Source of the DNA: Gemmiger sp. An50
GTDB taxonomy: Bacteria; Bacillota; Clostridia; Oscillospirales; Ruminococcaceae
DNA length: 64,000 nucleotides
Direction of reading: 5' to 3'
Assembly: GCF_002161595.1 (NCBI RefSeq)
Contig: NZ_NFID01000014.1
Span: forward strand, 1 to 64,000
Both the position numbers and the translations under genes were made by a program. Numbering within the stretch: the first letter of the stretch is position 1; each line of letters begins with the position of its first letter. The notes below the pieces were generated by a model. The model was not told the DNA's origin and made no database searches. It was given only the letters and a program-made list of their open reading frames with translations. Positions 30,652-40,260 of this stretch are shown here, in pieces.

Positions 30652-32475
30652 TTATTTGTAGGGGAACCACTCGCGGGCGGAGCGGCGCACGCCGTTCACA
30701 TACACCTCGAAATGGCAATGGTTACCGGTGGAATTGCCGGTAGAGCCCACATAGGCGATCACATCGCCCTGGCTTACCGCCTGGCCCACATGCACGTTCA
30801 GACGGCTGGCATGAGCATACAGGGTCTGATAGCCGTTGCCGTGGTTGATGATCACGTAGTTGCCGTAGCTGTAGTGGTAGCCGGCGGTGGTCACCACGCC
30901 GCTGTCCGACGCATAGATGGGCGTGCCATAGGGGGCACAGATATCCGCGCCCTTGTGGTAGCTGCTCATCCAGCGGCTCACGTAGCTGTAACCGGGTACC
31001 GGCCACATCAGGCTGCCGCTGCCGGTGCTGGCCAGATCGCCGTTGGCAAGCTTCTTGCCCTTGGCAATGATCTTGGTCACCGGCTCCTGCACCACCACCC
31101 GGTCGATGATCGTGGTCTCGCTGGGGGTGGAGGAATCGCCGTAGAACACCTGCTGCTGGGTCACCTCAGCCAGGCCTTCCGCGCCGTCCTGAATGATCTT
31201 GGTGGTACCGAAGGCCAGGTCTTCGTCCTCCTGCTCCTCGGTGTTGTAGGGAATGGTCTCCTGATAGGTGCTCACCAGGGTGCGCTTCACCTGCAGGTAG
31301 GGCATCGCCTGGCTGATGGTCAGCTGGCCGCCCACCGGGAAGCCGGAGCTGGAATTGAAGTCCAGATCCGGGTTCTGGGCCTGCAGCTCGTCCACACTGA
31401 TGCCGAAGCTGCCCGCCACGGTCCAGGGGGTATCGCCCGACTGGATGGTATAGTACACCGCGCCCTGCTCCTCACCGTGGAACTTCTCGATGATCTGCTC
31501 CACCGGCACGATGGTGTCGGTGAAATAGAGGCTGTTTTCCAGCCGGATATCCTTGGTGAATTCCACCGTCAGGTTCGGGTTTTCCGGGTCCTCGTAGGGT
31601 GCGATCATGCTGTCCAGATCTGCCTGCAGCACATCCCCCTCGGTGGTCACCGCCACCAGCTCGCCGTTCACGTAAACGCCGGTGGCGTTCTGGATCTCGT
31701 CGCTGGAGCTTTCCAGAATGGCGGCCGCCATCTGGTTTTCGTCCATCACTTCCTCGCCCACCGCGATCTGGTAGGAGGGCTCCACGGTCCAGCCTTCCCG
31801 GTCGGTGCCCGCGTAGTTGATACGCTGAGCCACCTCTTCCTTGGCGGAGTCGAACACCTGCTCGGTCTGTACATAGCCCACCACGCTGCCGTTCACTTCC
31901 ACCGCCAGAACATAGTTGTATTCCAGCACGGTATGTACCGTATAGCCGAACACCGCCAGCGCCGCCACCGGCAGCACGTATGCCGCCGCCCGGCCCAAAA
32001 GCGGGAAATATTTGTGTACGCCCAAGGCAAAGTAGCGCAGGCCCTCCTTGGCCGCGTGGGCCGTGCCTGCCTGCTTTTCCTCCTGCACCCGGGCGCGGAT
32101 GTTCTTCGCGCCGTTTGCCATGCGGGTGAACGGTGCGGTCAGGTCCTGCACGCCGGTTTTCAGCGCGTTCCCTGCCAGCCCCGCTCCCAGGCCCCATAAC
32201 CAGACGATGCGTTCGCCTGCCTTGCGGATGCAGTTCCACACAAAGCGGACCATCCGCCGGGCGGTATATTCGCCCCAAAAGCCTACGTTATATAAAAACT
32301 GCCCCAGCACCGCTGTTTCCGGGTGCCGCTTGGCCCGCTCAATCCAGGGGCCAGCCTTCTGCAGGATTTTCTGTTTGATCGCTTCCCATCTGCCCGGGCC
32401 TTTTCCGGGAGAGGGGGAGCCGGTCTGCTGTTCTTGTTGGTTGGTTTTCTCTTCCGTTTCCGGGGTCTTTTCCAA
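30652..32475 (-). CDS. LysM-G5-M23 peptidoglycan hydrolase, paralogue 1
   Basis: A 607-residue envelope protein. A long cytoplasmic N-terminus is followed by one transmembrane segment (YVLPVAALAVFGYTVHTVL, about 166-184), a conserved extracellular region, LysM (YYTIQSGDTPWTVAGSFG, about 342-385), a G5 domain (VKRTLVSTYQETIPY to VVVQEPVTKIIAKG, about 405-475) and a C-terminal M23 endopeptidase with HKGADICAPYGTPIYA, YGNYVIINHG and NHCHFEVYVNG (metal ligands H...D, HxH). It should cut peptidoglycan cross-links. The start is unclear: TTG at 32475 aligns with the paralogue, but AAGGAGGG is better spaced for a CTG eight bases after it. Its gene lies in tandem with a close paralogue. Confidence 0.9.
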   Translation of the reverse strand: MEKTPETEEKTNQQEQQTGSPSPGKGPGRWEAIKQKILQKAGPWIERAKRHPETAVLGQFLYNVGFWGEYTARRMVRFVWNCIRKAGERIVWLWGLGAGLAGNALKTGVQDLTAPFTRMANGAKNIRARVQEEKQAGTAHAAKEGLRYFALGVHKYFPLLGRAAAYVLPVAALAVFGYTVHTVLEYNYVLAVEVNGSVVGYVQTEQVFDSAKEEVAQRINYAGTDREGWTVEPSYQIAVGEEVMDENQMAAAILESSSDEIQNATGVYVNGELVAVTTEGDVLQADLDSMIAPYEDPENPNLTVEFTKDIRLENSLYFTDTIVPVEQIIEKFHGEEQGAVYYTIQSGDTPWTVAGSFGISVDELQAQNPDLDFNSSSGFPVGGQLTISQAMPYLQVKRTLVSTYQETIPYNTEEQEDEDLAFGTTKIIQDGAEGLAEVTQQQVFYGDSSTPSETTIIDRVVVQEPVTKIIAKGKKLANGDLASTGSGSLMWPVPGYSYVSRWMSSYHKGADICAPYGTPIYASDSGVVTTAGYHYSYGNYVIINHGNGYQTLYAHASRLNVHVGQAVSQGDVIAYVGSTGNSTGNHCHFEVYVNGVRRSAREWFPYK

Positions 32476-32521
32476 AATCGCCAGCCTGACCGCCCTCCTT
32501 CCTTGCTTTTATACATCCCCC

Positions 32522-32551
32522 ATTATAGCGCGAAAGGGGTCAAAAGGGCAA
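32522..32551 (-). promoter_or_regulatory. Promoter of LysM-G5-M23 paralogue 1
   Basis: Minus-strand TTGCCC (32546-32551) and TATAAT (32522-32527) with an 18-base spacer, located between the two paralogues. Confidence 0.6.
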
Positions 32552-32591
32552 GGATTTGGCAGTTTTTTTCACACTCCTTTCAAAAGAACCC

Positions 32592-34388
32592 TCATTTATT
32601 GGGGAAAAAGTCCCTTGGCTGCTGGCGCGCGCCGTTCAACCGAATCTCGAAATGGCAATGGTTTCCGCTGGATTTACCGGTGGAGCCCACATAGGCGATC
32701 ACCTGCCCTTGCGCCACGGTCTGCCCGGCCCGCACCGCCAGACTGCTGGCATGAGCGTACAGGGTCTGGTAACCGTTTCCGTGGTTGATGACCACATAGT
32801 TGCCGTAGCTCCAGTGATACCCCGCCACCGTGACCTGACCGGAGGCCGACGCCAGAATCTCGGTGCCGTAATTGGCTCGGATATCCACGCCGCCGTGAAT
32901 CTTGCCACCTGCGCCCAGCATCCACCGGCTGATGCCCCGGTAGGCGGGCACCGGCCAGATCAGGGTGCTGCCGTCGGAAAGATAGGCAATATTTTCCGCC
33001 GGGACATACTGGCCCATGGCCACAATGCGCTTCACCGGCTCCTGCACCACCACCCGGTCGATGATCGTGGTCTCGCTGGGGGTGGAGGAATCGCCGTAGA
33101 ACACCTGCTGCTGGGTGATCTCGGCCAGGCCCTCGGCTCCCTCCTGCACCACCTGCACCGTGCCCATGGGCAGGGTGCTGTCCTGCTGTTCCTCCGTTTC
33201 ATAGGGGATGGTCTCCTGATAGGTACTTACCAGAGTGCGCTTGACCTGCAGGTAGGGCATGGCCTGGCTGATGGTCAGCTGACAGCCCACCGGGAAGCCG
33301 GAATTGGAGTTAAAATCATAGTCCGGGTTCTGGGCCTGCAGCTCGTCCACACTGATGCCGAAGCTGCCCGCCACGGTCCAGGGAGTATCGCCCGACTGGA
33401 TGGTGTAGTAAACCGCGCCCTGCTCCTCGCCGTGCAGCTTCCCGATGATCTCATCCACCGGCACCAGCGTGCTGGTAAAGTAGATGCTGTCCTCGCAGCG
33501 CACCTCCTTGTTGAAGGCCACGGTCAGGTTCGGGTCGTCCGGGTTCTGATAGGGGGCAAGCATATTGTCCAGCTCCTGGCGCAGCCGGTCTCCCTCGGTG
33601 GTCACTGCCACCAGCTCGCCGTTCACATACAGGCCGGTGGCGCTTTGGATCTCGCTGCTGGAGCTTTCCAGAATGGCATCCGCCATCTGGTTTTCGTTCA
33701 GCACCTGCTCCCCCACCGCGATCTGGTAGGAGGGTTCCACGGTCCAGCTTTCTTCCCCCGCGCCCGCGTAGTTGATTCGCTGGGCCACCTCTTCCCTCGC
33801 GGAGTCGAATACCTGCTCGGTCTGCACATAGCCCACCACGCTGCCGTTCACTTCCACCGCCAGAACATAGTTGTATTCCAGCACGGTATGTACCGTATAA
33901 CCGAACACCGCCAGCGCCGCCACCGGCAGCACGTATGCCGCCGCCCGGCCCAAAAGCGGAAAATATTTGTGTACGCCCAAGGCAAAGTAGCGCAGGCCCT
34001 CCCTGGCCGCGTGGGCTGTGCCTGCCTGCTTTTCCTCCTGCACCCGGGCGCGGATGTTCTTCGCGCCGTTTGCCATGCGGGTGAACGGTGCGGTCAGGTC
34101 CTGCGCGCCGGTTTTCAGCGCATTTCCTGCCAGACCCGCCGCCCGGTTCCAGACATACGCACAGCGCTGCCCCAAAAAGCAGCAGGCCTTCCAGCTTCCC
34201 CGCACCAGCCTCCGGGCGGTATACTCCCCCCAGAAGCCCACATCGTAGAGAAACTGCCCCAGCACCGCCGCGCCCCGGCTGAAACGAAGCCGCTTTGCCA
34301 GACGGACTGCCTCCGCCCGCAGCCGGAGCCACCGCTGTCTGCTGTTTTTCTGCCCGTTCGGGGTCTTATTTTCCACGCATTGTGCCAT
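32592..34388 (-). CDS. LysM-G5-M23 peptidoglycan hydrolase, paralogue 2
   Basis: A 598-residue paralogue of the preceding gene with the same order: basic cytoplasmic N-terminus, one membrane segment, extracellular region, LysM, G5 and M23 (HGGVDIRANYGTEILA, YGNYVVINHG, NHCHFEIRLNG). The segment from the GNALKTG region through the membrane span to INYAG is nearly identical in protein and DNA to paralogue 1, while the N-terminal 90 residues and the M23 domain differ more, suggesting gene conversion over the middle. Start: ATG 34388 or GTG 34376, neither with a strong RBS; the GTG aligns with the TTG of paralogue 1. A dyad overlaps its promoter. Confidence 0.9.
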   Translation of the reverse strand: MAQCVENKTPNGQKNSRQRWLRLRAEAVRLAKRLRFSRGAAVLGQFLYDVGFWGEYTARRLVRGSWKACCFLGQRCAYVWNRAAGLAGNALKTGAQDLTAPFTRMANGAKNIRARVQEEKQAGTAHAAREGLRYFALGVHKYFPLLGRAAAYVLPVAALAVFGYTVHTVLEYNYVLAVEVNGSVVGYVQTEQVFDSAREEVAQRINYAGAGEESWTVEPSYQIAVGEQVLNENQMADAILESSSSEIQSATGLYVNGELVAVTTEGDRLRQELDNMLAPYQNPDDPNLTVAFNKEVRCEDSIYFTSTLVPVDEIIGKLHGEEQGAVYYTIQSGDTPWTVAGSFGISVDELQAQNPDYDFNSNSGFPVGCQLTISQAMPYLQVKRTLVSTYQETIPYETEEQQDSTLPMGTVQVVQEGAEGLAEITQQQVFYGDSSTPSETTIIDRVVVQEPVKRIVAMGQYVPAENIAYLSDGSTLIWPVPAYRGISRWMLGAGGKIHGGVDIRANYGTEILASASGQVTVAGYHWSYGNYVVINHGNGYQTLYAHASSLAVRAGQTVAQGQVIAYVGSTGKSSGNHCHFEIRLNGARQQPRDFFPNK

Positions 34389-34411
34389 AAAAAAGCGCCC
34401 GCCGCCTTTCT

Positions 34412-34461
34412 TCTACAAAGTGTACAATATCATTATAGACAACTTGTAGAACAAAACGCAA
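34412..34461 (-). promoter_or_regulatory. Promoter with overlapping dyad for paralogue 2
   Basis: Minus-strand TTGCGT (34456-34461) and TATAAT (34432-34437), 18-base spacer. Inverted TCTACAA (34412-34418) and TTGTAGA (34444-34450) flank the -10 box, including TACAAAGTGTA, resembling a repressor site. Confidence 0.55.
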
Positions 34462-34512
34462 CCGGCGGGCGGCCATTTTCACAGGGTTTTCAAACTTTTT
34501 CCGGCACAAGCA

Positions 34513-34556
34513 AAGGGCGGCGCATCCCCCTCTGCGGGGACGCGCCGCCTTTGTAC
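34513..34556 (-). terminator. Terminator of the pseudouridine synthase gene
   Basis: GGCGGCGC..CCCC/GGGG..GCGCCGCC hairpin directly after the stop; the T run on the minus strand is short. Confidence 0.6.
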
Positions 34557-34558
34557 GT

Positions 34559-35419
34559 TTATTCCAGCAGGCTCTGCATATCCGGCGGAAGCGGGCTTTC
34601 CACCACCACGGTTTTTTGGGTGCCCGGCTCAGTGAACTCCATCCGGGCACAGTGCAGCGCCTGGCGTCCGATGCGCTGGCGGCTTCCGCCGTACAGTTCA
34701 TCCCCGGCCAGCGGGCAGCCGATGTGGGCAAAATGCACCCGCAGCTGGTGGGTGCGGCCGGTAATAGGCACCGCCGCCACCAGACACAGGCCGTTTTTCT
34801 CCGTCTCCACCTGGTAGCTGGTATGGCTGGGTTTGCCCTCCGGGGCCACCTGCCGCAGGATGATGCTGCCCGGTGCGCGGGCGATGGGCGCGTCGATTCG
34901 CCCCTCCTTCTGGGTCGGACAGCCCTCCAGCACCGCCCGGTATACCTTGCTCACCCCTTTGGCCAGCAGCGGGGCGGCATAGGCGTTTTTGGCGCAGAGC
35001 ACCAGGCCGGAGGTGTCCTTATCAATGCGGTTCACCGGCCGGAACACGCCCTGCTGGCCCCGCTGGCGCAAAAGGCCCATGTAGGCGTTGGCCAGGGTGC
35101 CGTCCGCGTAATTCAGGGTGGGATGCACCGCCATGCCCGCCGGCTTTTCCAACACCATCACGTGCTGGCTCTCGTAGGCGATGGTCAGCGGGATGTCCTG
35201 GGGCTCCACGGTGGTGGGCTTTTCCGGCGGCAGCACAAAGGTAACCATCTGCCCGGCGTGCACTGTGTCACAGGTACGGGCGGGGCCGTCCTCCACCCAG
35301 AAGCCGCCGGTCTCATTTTTCACCGCCTTGATCAGCGTGGCCGACACGCCGCTGGCCCGCAGAAAATCCCGCAGGCAGCCGCCCTCAAAGCGGGGCGGCA
35401 CAATAAAGCTCAGTTCCAT
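34559..35419 (-). CDS. RluA-family pseudouridine synthase
   Basis: A 286-residue RluA/RluD-type enzyme that isomerises uridine in rRNA or tRNA. A short S4-like N-terminal part (FEGGCLRDFLRASGVSATLIKAVKNETGGFWVED) is followed by the catalytic motif NRIDKDTSGLVLCAKN with the invariant Asp, GKPSHTSYQV, and TGRTHQLRVHFAHIGCPLAGDELYGG. Which uridine it modifies cannot be told. The start at 35419 is chosen because the matching N-terminus begins MELSFIVPP and a purine-rich RBS is present; the longer frame reaches into the promoter. Confidence 0.9.
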   Translation of the reverse strand: MELSFIVPPRFEGGCLRDFLRASGVSATLIKAVKNETGGFWVEDGPARTCDTVHAGQMVTFVLPPEKPTTVEPQDIPLTIAYESQHVMVLEKPAGMAVHPTLNYADGTLANAYMGLLRQRGQQGVFRPVNRIDKDTSGLVLCAKNAYAAPLLAKGVSKVYRAVLEGCPTQKEGRIDAPIARAPGSIILRQVAPEGKPSHTSYQVETEKNGLCLVAAVPITGRTHQLRVHFAHIGCPLAGDELYGGSRQRIGRQALHCARMEFTEPGTQKTVVVESPLPPDMQSLLE

Positions 35420-35461
35420 GGGGTCGTTTCCCTCTTTCGTTGGTTTTGCTGTTGTACTGGC

Positions 35462-35491
35462 ATTATAGCATTTTCCCGCACTGTCGGGCAA
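35462..35491 (-). promoter_or_regulatory. Promoter of the pseudouridine synthase gene
   Basis: Minus-strand TTGCCC (35486-35491) and TATAAT (35462-35467), 18-base spacer, right after the gdhA terminator. Confidence 0.55.
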
Positions 35492-35493
35492 AC

Positions 35494-35521
35494 AAAAAGG
35501 GGCACCCGCGCGGGGTGCCCC
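35494..35521 (-). terminator. Terminator of gdhA
   Basis: GGGGCACCC/GGGGTGCCCC-type hairpin followed by five T on the minus strand, 17 bases after the gdhA stop. Confidence 0.9.
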
Positions 35522-35537
35522 AAAGAAAATGCAATGA

Positions 35538-36902
<1,365 letters not shown>

Positions 36903-36990
36903 TCAAACGATCATCATTGATAGGCAGCGGATCGGAATCTATCGCGTTTATCGATCAGGGCCAAAGCCCTGCTGCACTGCTATGCATTTT

Positions 36991-37019
36991 ATTATAAAAC
37001 CGCATTAAAGTGTTTGCAA
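36991..37019 (-). promoter_or_regulatory. Promoter of gdhA
   Basis: Minus-strand TTGCAA (37014-37019) and TATAAT (36991-36996), 17-base spacer. The expected leader of about 100 nt shows no clear riboswitch. Confidence 0.7.
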
Positions 37020-37145
37020 GAAAAAACTTCAACTGCTCAAGCAGTTTTTTAAAGCGATTCAGCCAATATTTTTTGTGCAAATTCACAAAACGCTTTGTCG
37101 AATCAGTCATACTTTTCCCAAAAAGGCAGGGTTTTCGTGCCGGGC

Positions 37146-37174
37146 TTGCGTCGAAAGCCGTTGTGTGATACAAT
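37146..37174 (+). promoter_or_regulatory. Promoter of rnpB
   Basis: TTGCGT (37146-37151) and TACAAT (37169-37174), 17-base spacer, seven bases before the predicted RNA start. Confidence 0.7.
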
Positions 37175-37180
37175 ATGGAG

Positions 37181-37528
37181 CGGAAAACGAGTGGAACATA
37201 CGGCAGCGGGGCGGCATTGCGTTCGCTCTGAGGAAAGTCCGGGCTTCACAGGGGAATGGTAACTGCTAACGGCAGCCGGGGGCGACCCTAGGGATAGTGC
37301 AACAGAAAGAAACCGCCGCATTTTGCGGTAAGGATGGAAAGGCGAGGTAAGAGCTCACCAGCGCACTGGCGACTTTGCGGCTATGTAAACCCTACCAGAA
37401 GCAACACCCGTATGGGGCATACAGCGTTCCCCGCGCGCCCCGGAGGTGGCATGAACCCTGCGGCAACGCAGGGTCTAGACAGATTGTCGTTTAATACAGA
37501 ACCCGGCTTACGGTCCGGTCGTTTTCTA
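37181..37528 (+). ncRNA. rnpB: RNase P RNA
   Basis: The catalytic RNA of RNase P, which matures tRNA 5' ends. The universal core is present: GAGGAAAGTCCGGGCTTCACA (5' P4 side, shown in part), GGATAGTGCAACAGAAAG, GGTAAGAGCTCACCAG, and the 3' core ACAGAACCCGGCTTAC. The ends pair through GAAAACGA near 37183 and TCGTTTTC near 37519, closing P1. The layout is the ancestral type A. A strong hairpin follows. Ends are estimated from P1. Confidence 0.94.
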
Positions 37529-37530
37529 TC

Positions 37531-37571
37531 AAAAAGGGCGTGTTTCCCGTTGGGGAAACACGCCCTTTTTG
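37531..37571. terminator. Bidirectional terminator, rnpB and bofA
   Basis: A perfect 18-bp stem (37531-37548 with 37553-37570), rich in T at both ends, between the 3' ends of rnpB and bofA. Confidence 0.92.
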
Positions 37572-37575
37572 ATGT

Positions 37576-37830
37576 TCAAAGCCCCAAAAGCAAATCCAGC
37601 AGCAGCAGGGTGATGACCCCCGGCGCGCCCAGCACCACCGCCATAAAGCTGGTGGCCCAGTTCAGCGCCAGACTCACACCGGTGACCGGCGCAAGCAGGT
37701 TCACCGCCCCCAGCGCGCCCATTCCGGTGAGCGCCGCGCTCAGCGCCGTGCGCACCGGGCGGCGGCTGCGCCCCGCGGCCAGCCCCACTGCCACCAGCAG
37801 CACGGCCGCCCCCAGGGCCAGCGCCGTCAC
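37576..37830 (-). CDS. bofA: BofA-family protein (pro-sigmaK processing inhibitor family)
   Basis: An 84-residue membrane protein with hydrophobic segments at about 1-20, 37-57 and 64-84. The C-terminal part (GAVNLLAPVTGVSLALNWATSFMAVVLGAPGVITLLLLDLL) matches the BofA family: in Bacillus BofA holds the SpoIVFB protease inactive until sigma-K is needed. GTG start overlapping the yaaL stop codon (GTGA). The presence of bofA next to yaaL repeats the end of the Bacillus dnaX-recR-yaaL-bofA cluster. Whether this organism sporulates cannot be told. Confidence 0.8.
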   Translation of the reverse strand: MTALALGAAVLLVAVGLAAGRSRRPVRTALSAALTGMGALGAVNLLAPVTGVSLALNWATSFMAVVLGAPGVITLLLLDLLLGL

Positions 37831-38111
37831 AGGATGGCCCGCAGCCCCTGGGCCCGGGCCTTGCGCTGGTAGTAGCGGTAACGGCTTTGAATGGCTTGGT
37901 ATTCATAGATCAGTGCGTCGATCAGCTCCGGTTCGGTCTCCAGATCAAAGCACATCTGGTTCTGGCGCATCTGCGCAAGGCAGCGGCGCAGCTGCTCCTC
38001 CAGGGGCAGCACCTGGCATGCCTCCCGGTCCAGCCGCTCCTGCCGGTCCTCGGTCAGGGCCCGGGCCACCCGCTGCAGCGCAGGCGGCCGTTTGGCGGCA
38101 GCTTCCATCAT
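37827..38111 (-). CDS. yaaL: DUF2508 (YaaL) family protein
   Basis: A 94-residue helical cytoplasmic protein: CFDLETEPELIDALIYEYQAIQSRYRYYQRKARAQGL near the end is typical of the YaaL/DUF2508 family (acidic helix then aromatic-basic helix). Function unknown. Coupled to bofA by stop-start overlap. The frame is open well upstream through the crp terminator, so the ATG pair at 38106-38111, which follows GGGAGTGG, is taken as the start. Confidence 0.8.
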   Translation of the reverse strand: MMEAAAKRPPALQRVARALTEDRQERLDREACQVLPLEEQLRRCLAQMRQNQMCFDLETEPELIDALIYEYQAIQSRYRYYQRKARAQGLRAIL

Positions 38112-38197
38112 TGGCGATCCACTCCCTTCGAATCCTTCCTGTTTATGGATATGCTTCCAGTATGGCCCGGTATACGCGACCCGATTCCATCCCCATA

Positions 38198-38245
38198 CAA
38201 AAAAATAACGCCGCGCGCTTTGCAAAACACAAAGCACGCGGCGTT
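38198..38245 (-). terminator. Terminator of the MFS-crp operon
   Basis: AACGCCGCG.GCTTT/AAAGC.CGCGGCGTT hairpin and a long T run on the minus strand, just after the regulator stop. Confidence 0.9.
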
Positions 38246-38251
38246 TCTTCG

Positions 38252-38935
38252 TTACTCTTTGGTGCGGGGAACGCTCCACTCCCCTGTCTCCTGCTCCCGA
38301 TCCAGCTCCAGCGGCTGCAGGATGCGGTAGCTGCCCCGGGTCTTTTCCAGGATGCCCCGGGCGCACAGGTCGTTCATGGTGCGCAAAAGGTGCCGGTAGC
38401 TCACGCCCAGATATTCGGCGGTCTCGGTGAGACGGCCTGCAAATACGCCCTGGCGCTGGCTGTGGGCGATGTAGGCCCGCAGCCTGGCTTCCAGCGGAGC
38501 AAGGATGTTGAAGGTGTCGTTCACCGCGTTGCGGGCCACGATCTGGGCCAGCATGTGGGCCACCCGATTCATAAACCGGATGTTCCCCCGCAGGCTGGCA
38601 GCGTATTTTTTCATGGGCAGCGCCACACAGCGCACGGTGCCGTCCGCCTGCAGACTGGTGGTGACGGCCTCGCCGGTCATCAGCTCCACCTCGCCCACCA
38701 GGGTGCCGGGCCCGTTGTAGCAGAACAGCAGGGTCTTGTCCGCCGGGGTGACGGCGCACACCTTCACCCGGCCCTCCACCACGAAGAGCAGCTCCTCCAT
38801 GGGGCAGCCCTGACGGCAGAGGAATTCCCCCCGCCGGTATTGACGCAGGCGGGCGTCCGGGTAGTCGCTCCGCTCCAGCCCGAAGTCCTCCAGCTGCTTC
38901 CAGTATTGTTCCAGCCGGTCCTGCTTGTTTTCCAT
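38252..38935 (-). CDS. Crp/Fnr-family transcriptional regulator
   Basis: A 227-residue regulator with an N-terminal cyclic-nucleotide-binding-like beta barrel (RGEFLCRQGCPMEELLFVVEGRVKVCAVTPADKT, GPGTLVGEVELMTGE) and a C-terminal winged helix with LTETAEYLGVSYRHLLRTMNDLCARGILEKTRGSYRI (recognition helix SYRHLLRTM). There is no Fnr-type cysteine cluster, although single cysteines occur. It resembles YeiL-type members. Its start lies four bases after the MFS transporter stop, so the two share a message; it may control the transporter. The longer frame upstream runs through the transporter and is excluded. Confidence 0.88.
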   Translation of the reverse strand: MENKQDRLEQYWKQLEDFGLERSDYPDARLRQYRRGEFLCRQGCPMEELLFVVEGRVKVCAVTPADKTLLFCYNGPGTLVGEVELMTGEAVTTSLQADGTVRCVALPMKKYAASLRGNIRFMNRVAHMLAQIVARNAVNDTFNILAPLEARLRAYIAHSQRQGVFAGRLTETAEYLGVSYRHLLRTMNDLCARGILEKTRGSYRILQPLELDREQETGEWSVPRTKE

Positions 38936-38939
38936 CTTC

Positions 38940-40118
38940 TTACCTCGCTTTTTGTTGAGCGGCCTGCAGCGGAGCCTGAGGCTTGCGGCTGGCCAGCGCC
39001 GAGCCCAGCGCGCAGGCAAGGCCCAACACTCCGGCGACCCGGAACACGTCCGCCGGGCTTTCGCCCACAAAGCCTGCCAGAAAACCGGTGATATAGGGCG
39101 ACGCGAAATATCCCACGTTCACCACCGTGAGCACCGCCGCGGTGACGGCAGCCAGACGGCGGGGTCCCGCACAGCGGGAGAAGCCCAGCATCAGGTTGGG
39201 GCTGAAAAGGCCCATGCCCAAAAACGCGCCCGCCACGCACAGCACCGCGCCGGGCAGGCTGATCCACAAACCGCCCGCCAGATACAGCGCGCCCAGAATA
39301 CCGAAGGCCCAGGTCATGGTAAAGCGGCCGGTGTGGCGCTCAAACCAGGCAAAAACGGTGGAGATCAGCCCCGCCAGCACGCAGCCCACCGCGCTGATCA
39401 CGCCGGTGAGGGCGGTATCGCCCAGGCCGTAGCCCTCCACGTACAGGGAAAGGTGGGTGTTCACCATATAAAACAGCGCCGCGAAGGCAAAGCCCTCCAC
39501 CGCCAGACGCACCGCGCCGGACAGGCTGAACCAATCGCCGTCCTCTTTGGGGCCTTCTTCGCTGTGGCTTTTCTTGGGCAGGAACAGCACCGCCAGAACC
39601 AGCGGAACCAGCACCGCCAGAAAGCACAGATACACGTTGTACCAGCCCTGGCGGGCCAGCATGCCGCCCACCAGTGTGGCGGCCACCCGGCCCAGCTGCA
39701 GCATGCCGGTGACCATACCCATCACCCGGCTGCGCTCCTCGCCCTCAAAGCCGTCGTTCACCAGCAGCGGATAAAGGGTGGCCTGCATGCCGTAGGCCGC
39801 GCCCATGACCATGCTGGCGGCGATCAGGGCGGGCAGGTTTTCCCGCAGCACAAAGCTCACAAGGCCCGACACGAAGAACACGGCCAGCGCCGTGATGGAA
39901 AGCTGGCGGCGGCTGAACCGCTGTTCCAGCCAGGGCTCGGCCACGATGCCCGCGATGCCGGTCAGGTTGGGCAGCGTGAGCAGCAAAAGCACCGTGTTCT
40001 GGGGCTGGTCCGGGAAGGCGGCCACCATGCCGGACACCGCCACCGACGGGATCATGTACAGCAGATTCACAAAACAGATGGCCCCGATGGCCACCTTCAA
40101 GGGGGTACGCTTCATCAA
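38940..40118 (-). CDS. MFS transporter
   Basis: A 392-residue membrane protein with about 12 hydrophobic segments in two six-helix halves joined by a charged loop (KKSHSEEGPKEDGDW, about 198-212). The first loop carries a degenerate MFS motif A region (EPWLEQRFSRRQL). Such 12-helix carriers export drugs or metabolites by proton exchange; substrate unknown. It is the first gene of a two-gene unit with the Crp/Fnr regulator. A TACAAT (40178-40183, minus) may be its -10 box. Confidence 0.87.
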   Translation of the reverse strand: MMKRTPLKVAIGAICFVNLLYMIPSVAVSGMVAAFPDQPQNTVLLLLTLPNLTGIAGIVAEPWLEQRFSRRQLSITALAVFFVSGLVSFVLRENLPALIAASMVMGAAYGMQATLYPLLVNDGFEGEERSRVMGMVTGMLQLGRVAATLVGGMLARQGWYNVYLCFLAVLVPLVLAVLFLPKKSHSEEGPKEDGDWFSLSGAVRLAVEGFAFAALFYMVNTHLSLYVEGYGLGDTALTGVISAVGCVLAGLISTVFAWFERHTGRFTMTWAFGILGALYLAGGLWISLPGAVLCVAGAFLGMGLFSPNLMLGFSRCAGPRRLAAVTAAVLTVVNVGYFASPYITGFLAGFVGESPADVFRVAGVLGLACALGSALASRKPQAPLQAAQQKAR

Positions 40119-40222
40119 TGCTTCTCCTTTGTTGGGGATGGGTGGACCGGCAGCTTGCTTGCCGCCGCGTATGCTTTATTGTATCATGACCGGCGCGCTG
40201 CCGGGCAGGACATCCGTCACAG

Positions 40223-40252
40223 AAAACGGGCGGGCCTGTCTGGTCCGCCCGC
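40223..40252 (-). terminator. Terminator of rnr
   Basis: CGGGCGGACC/GGCCCGCCCG hairpin and TTTTC on the minus strand, about nine bases after the rnr stop. Confidence 0.82.
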
Positions 40253-40260
40253 GTTTGGGG

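Noticed and set aside
32283-32516. Small minus-strand frame MYKSKEGG... overlapping the M23 gene start
   Set aside because: It begins at the predicted transcription start and lies out of frame with a clearly coding gene; no RBS.
37021-37056. AACTGC/GCAGTT hairpin with T run upstream of rnpB
   Set aside because: Only six pairs and no gene that needs it; it may be a chance dyad in AT-rich DNA, so it is not listed as a terminator.
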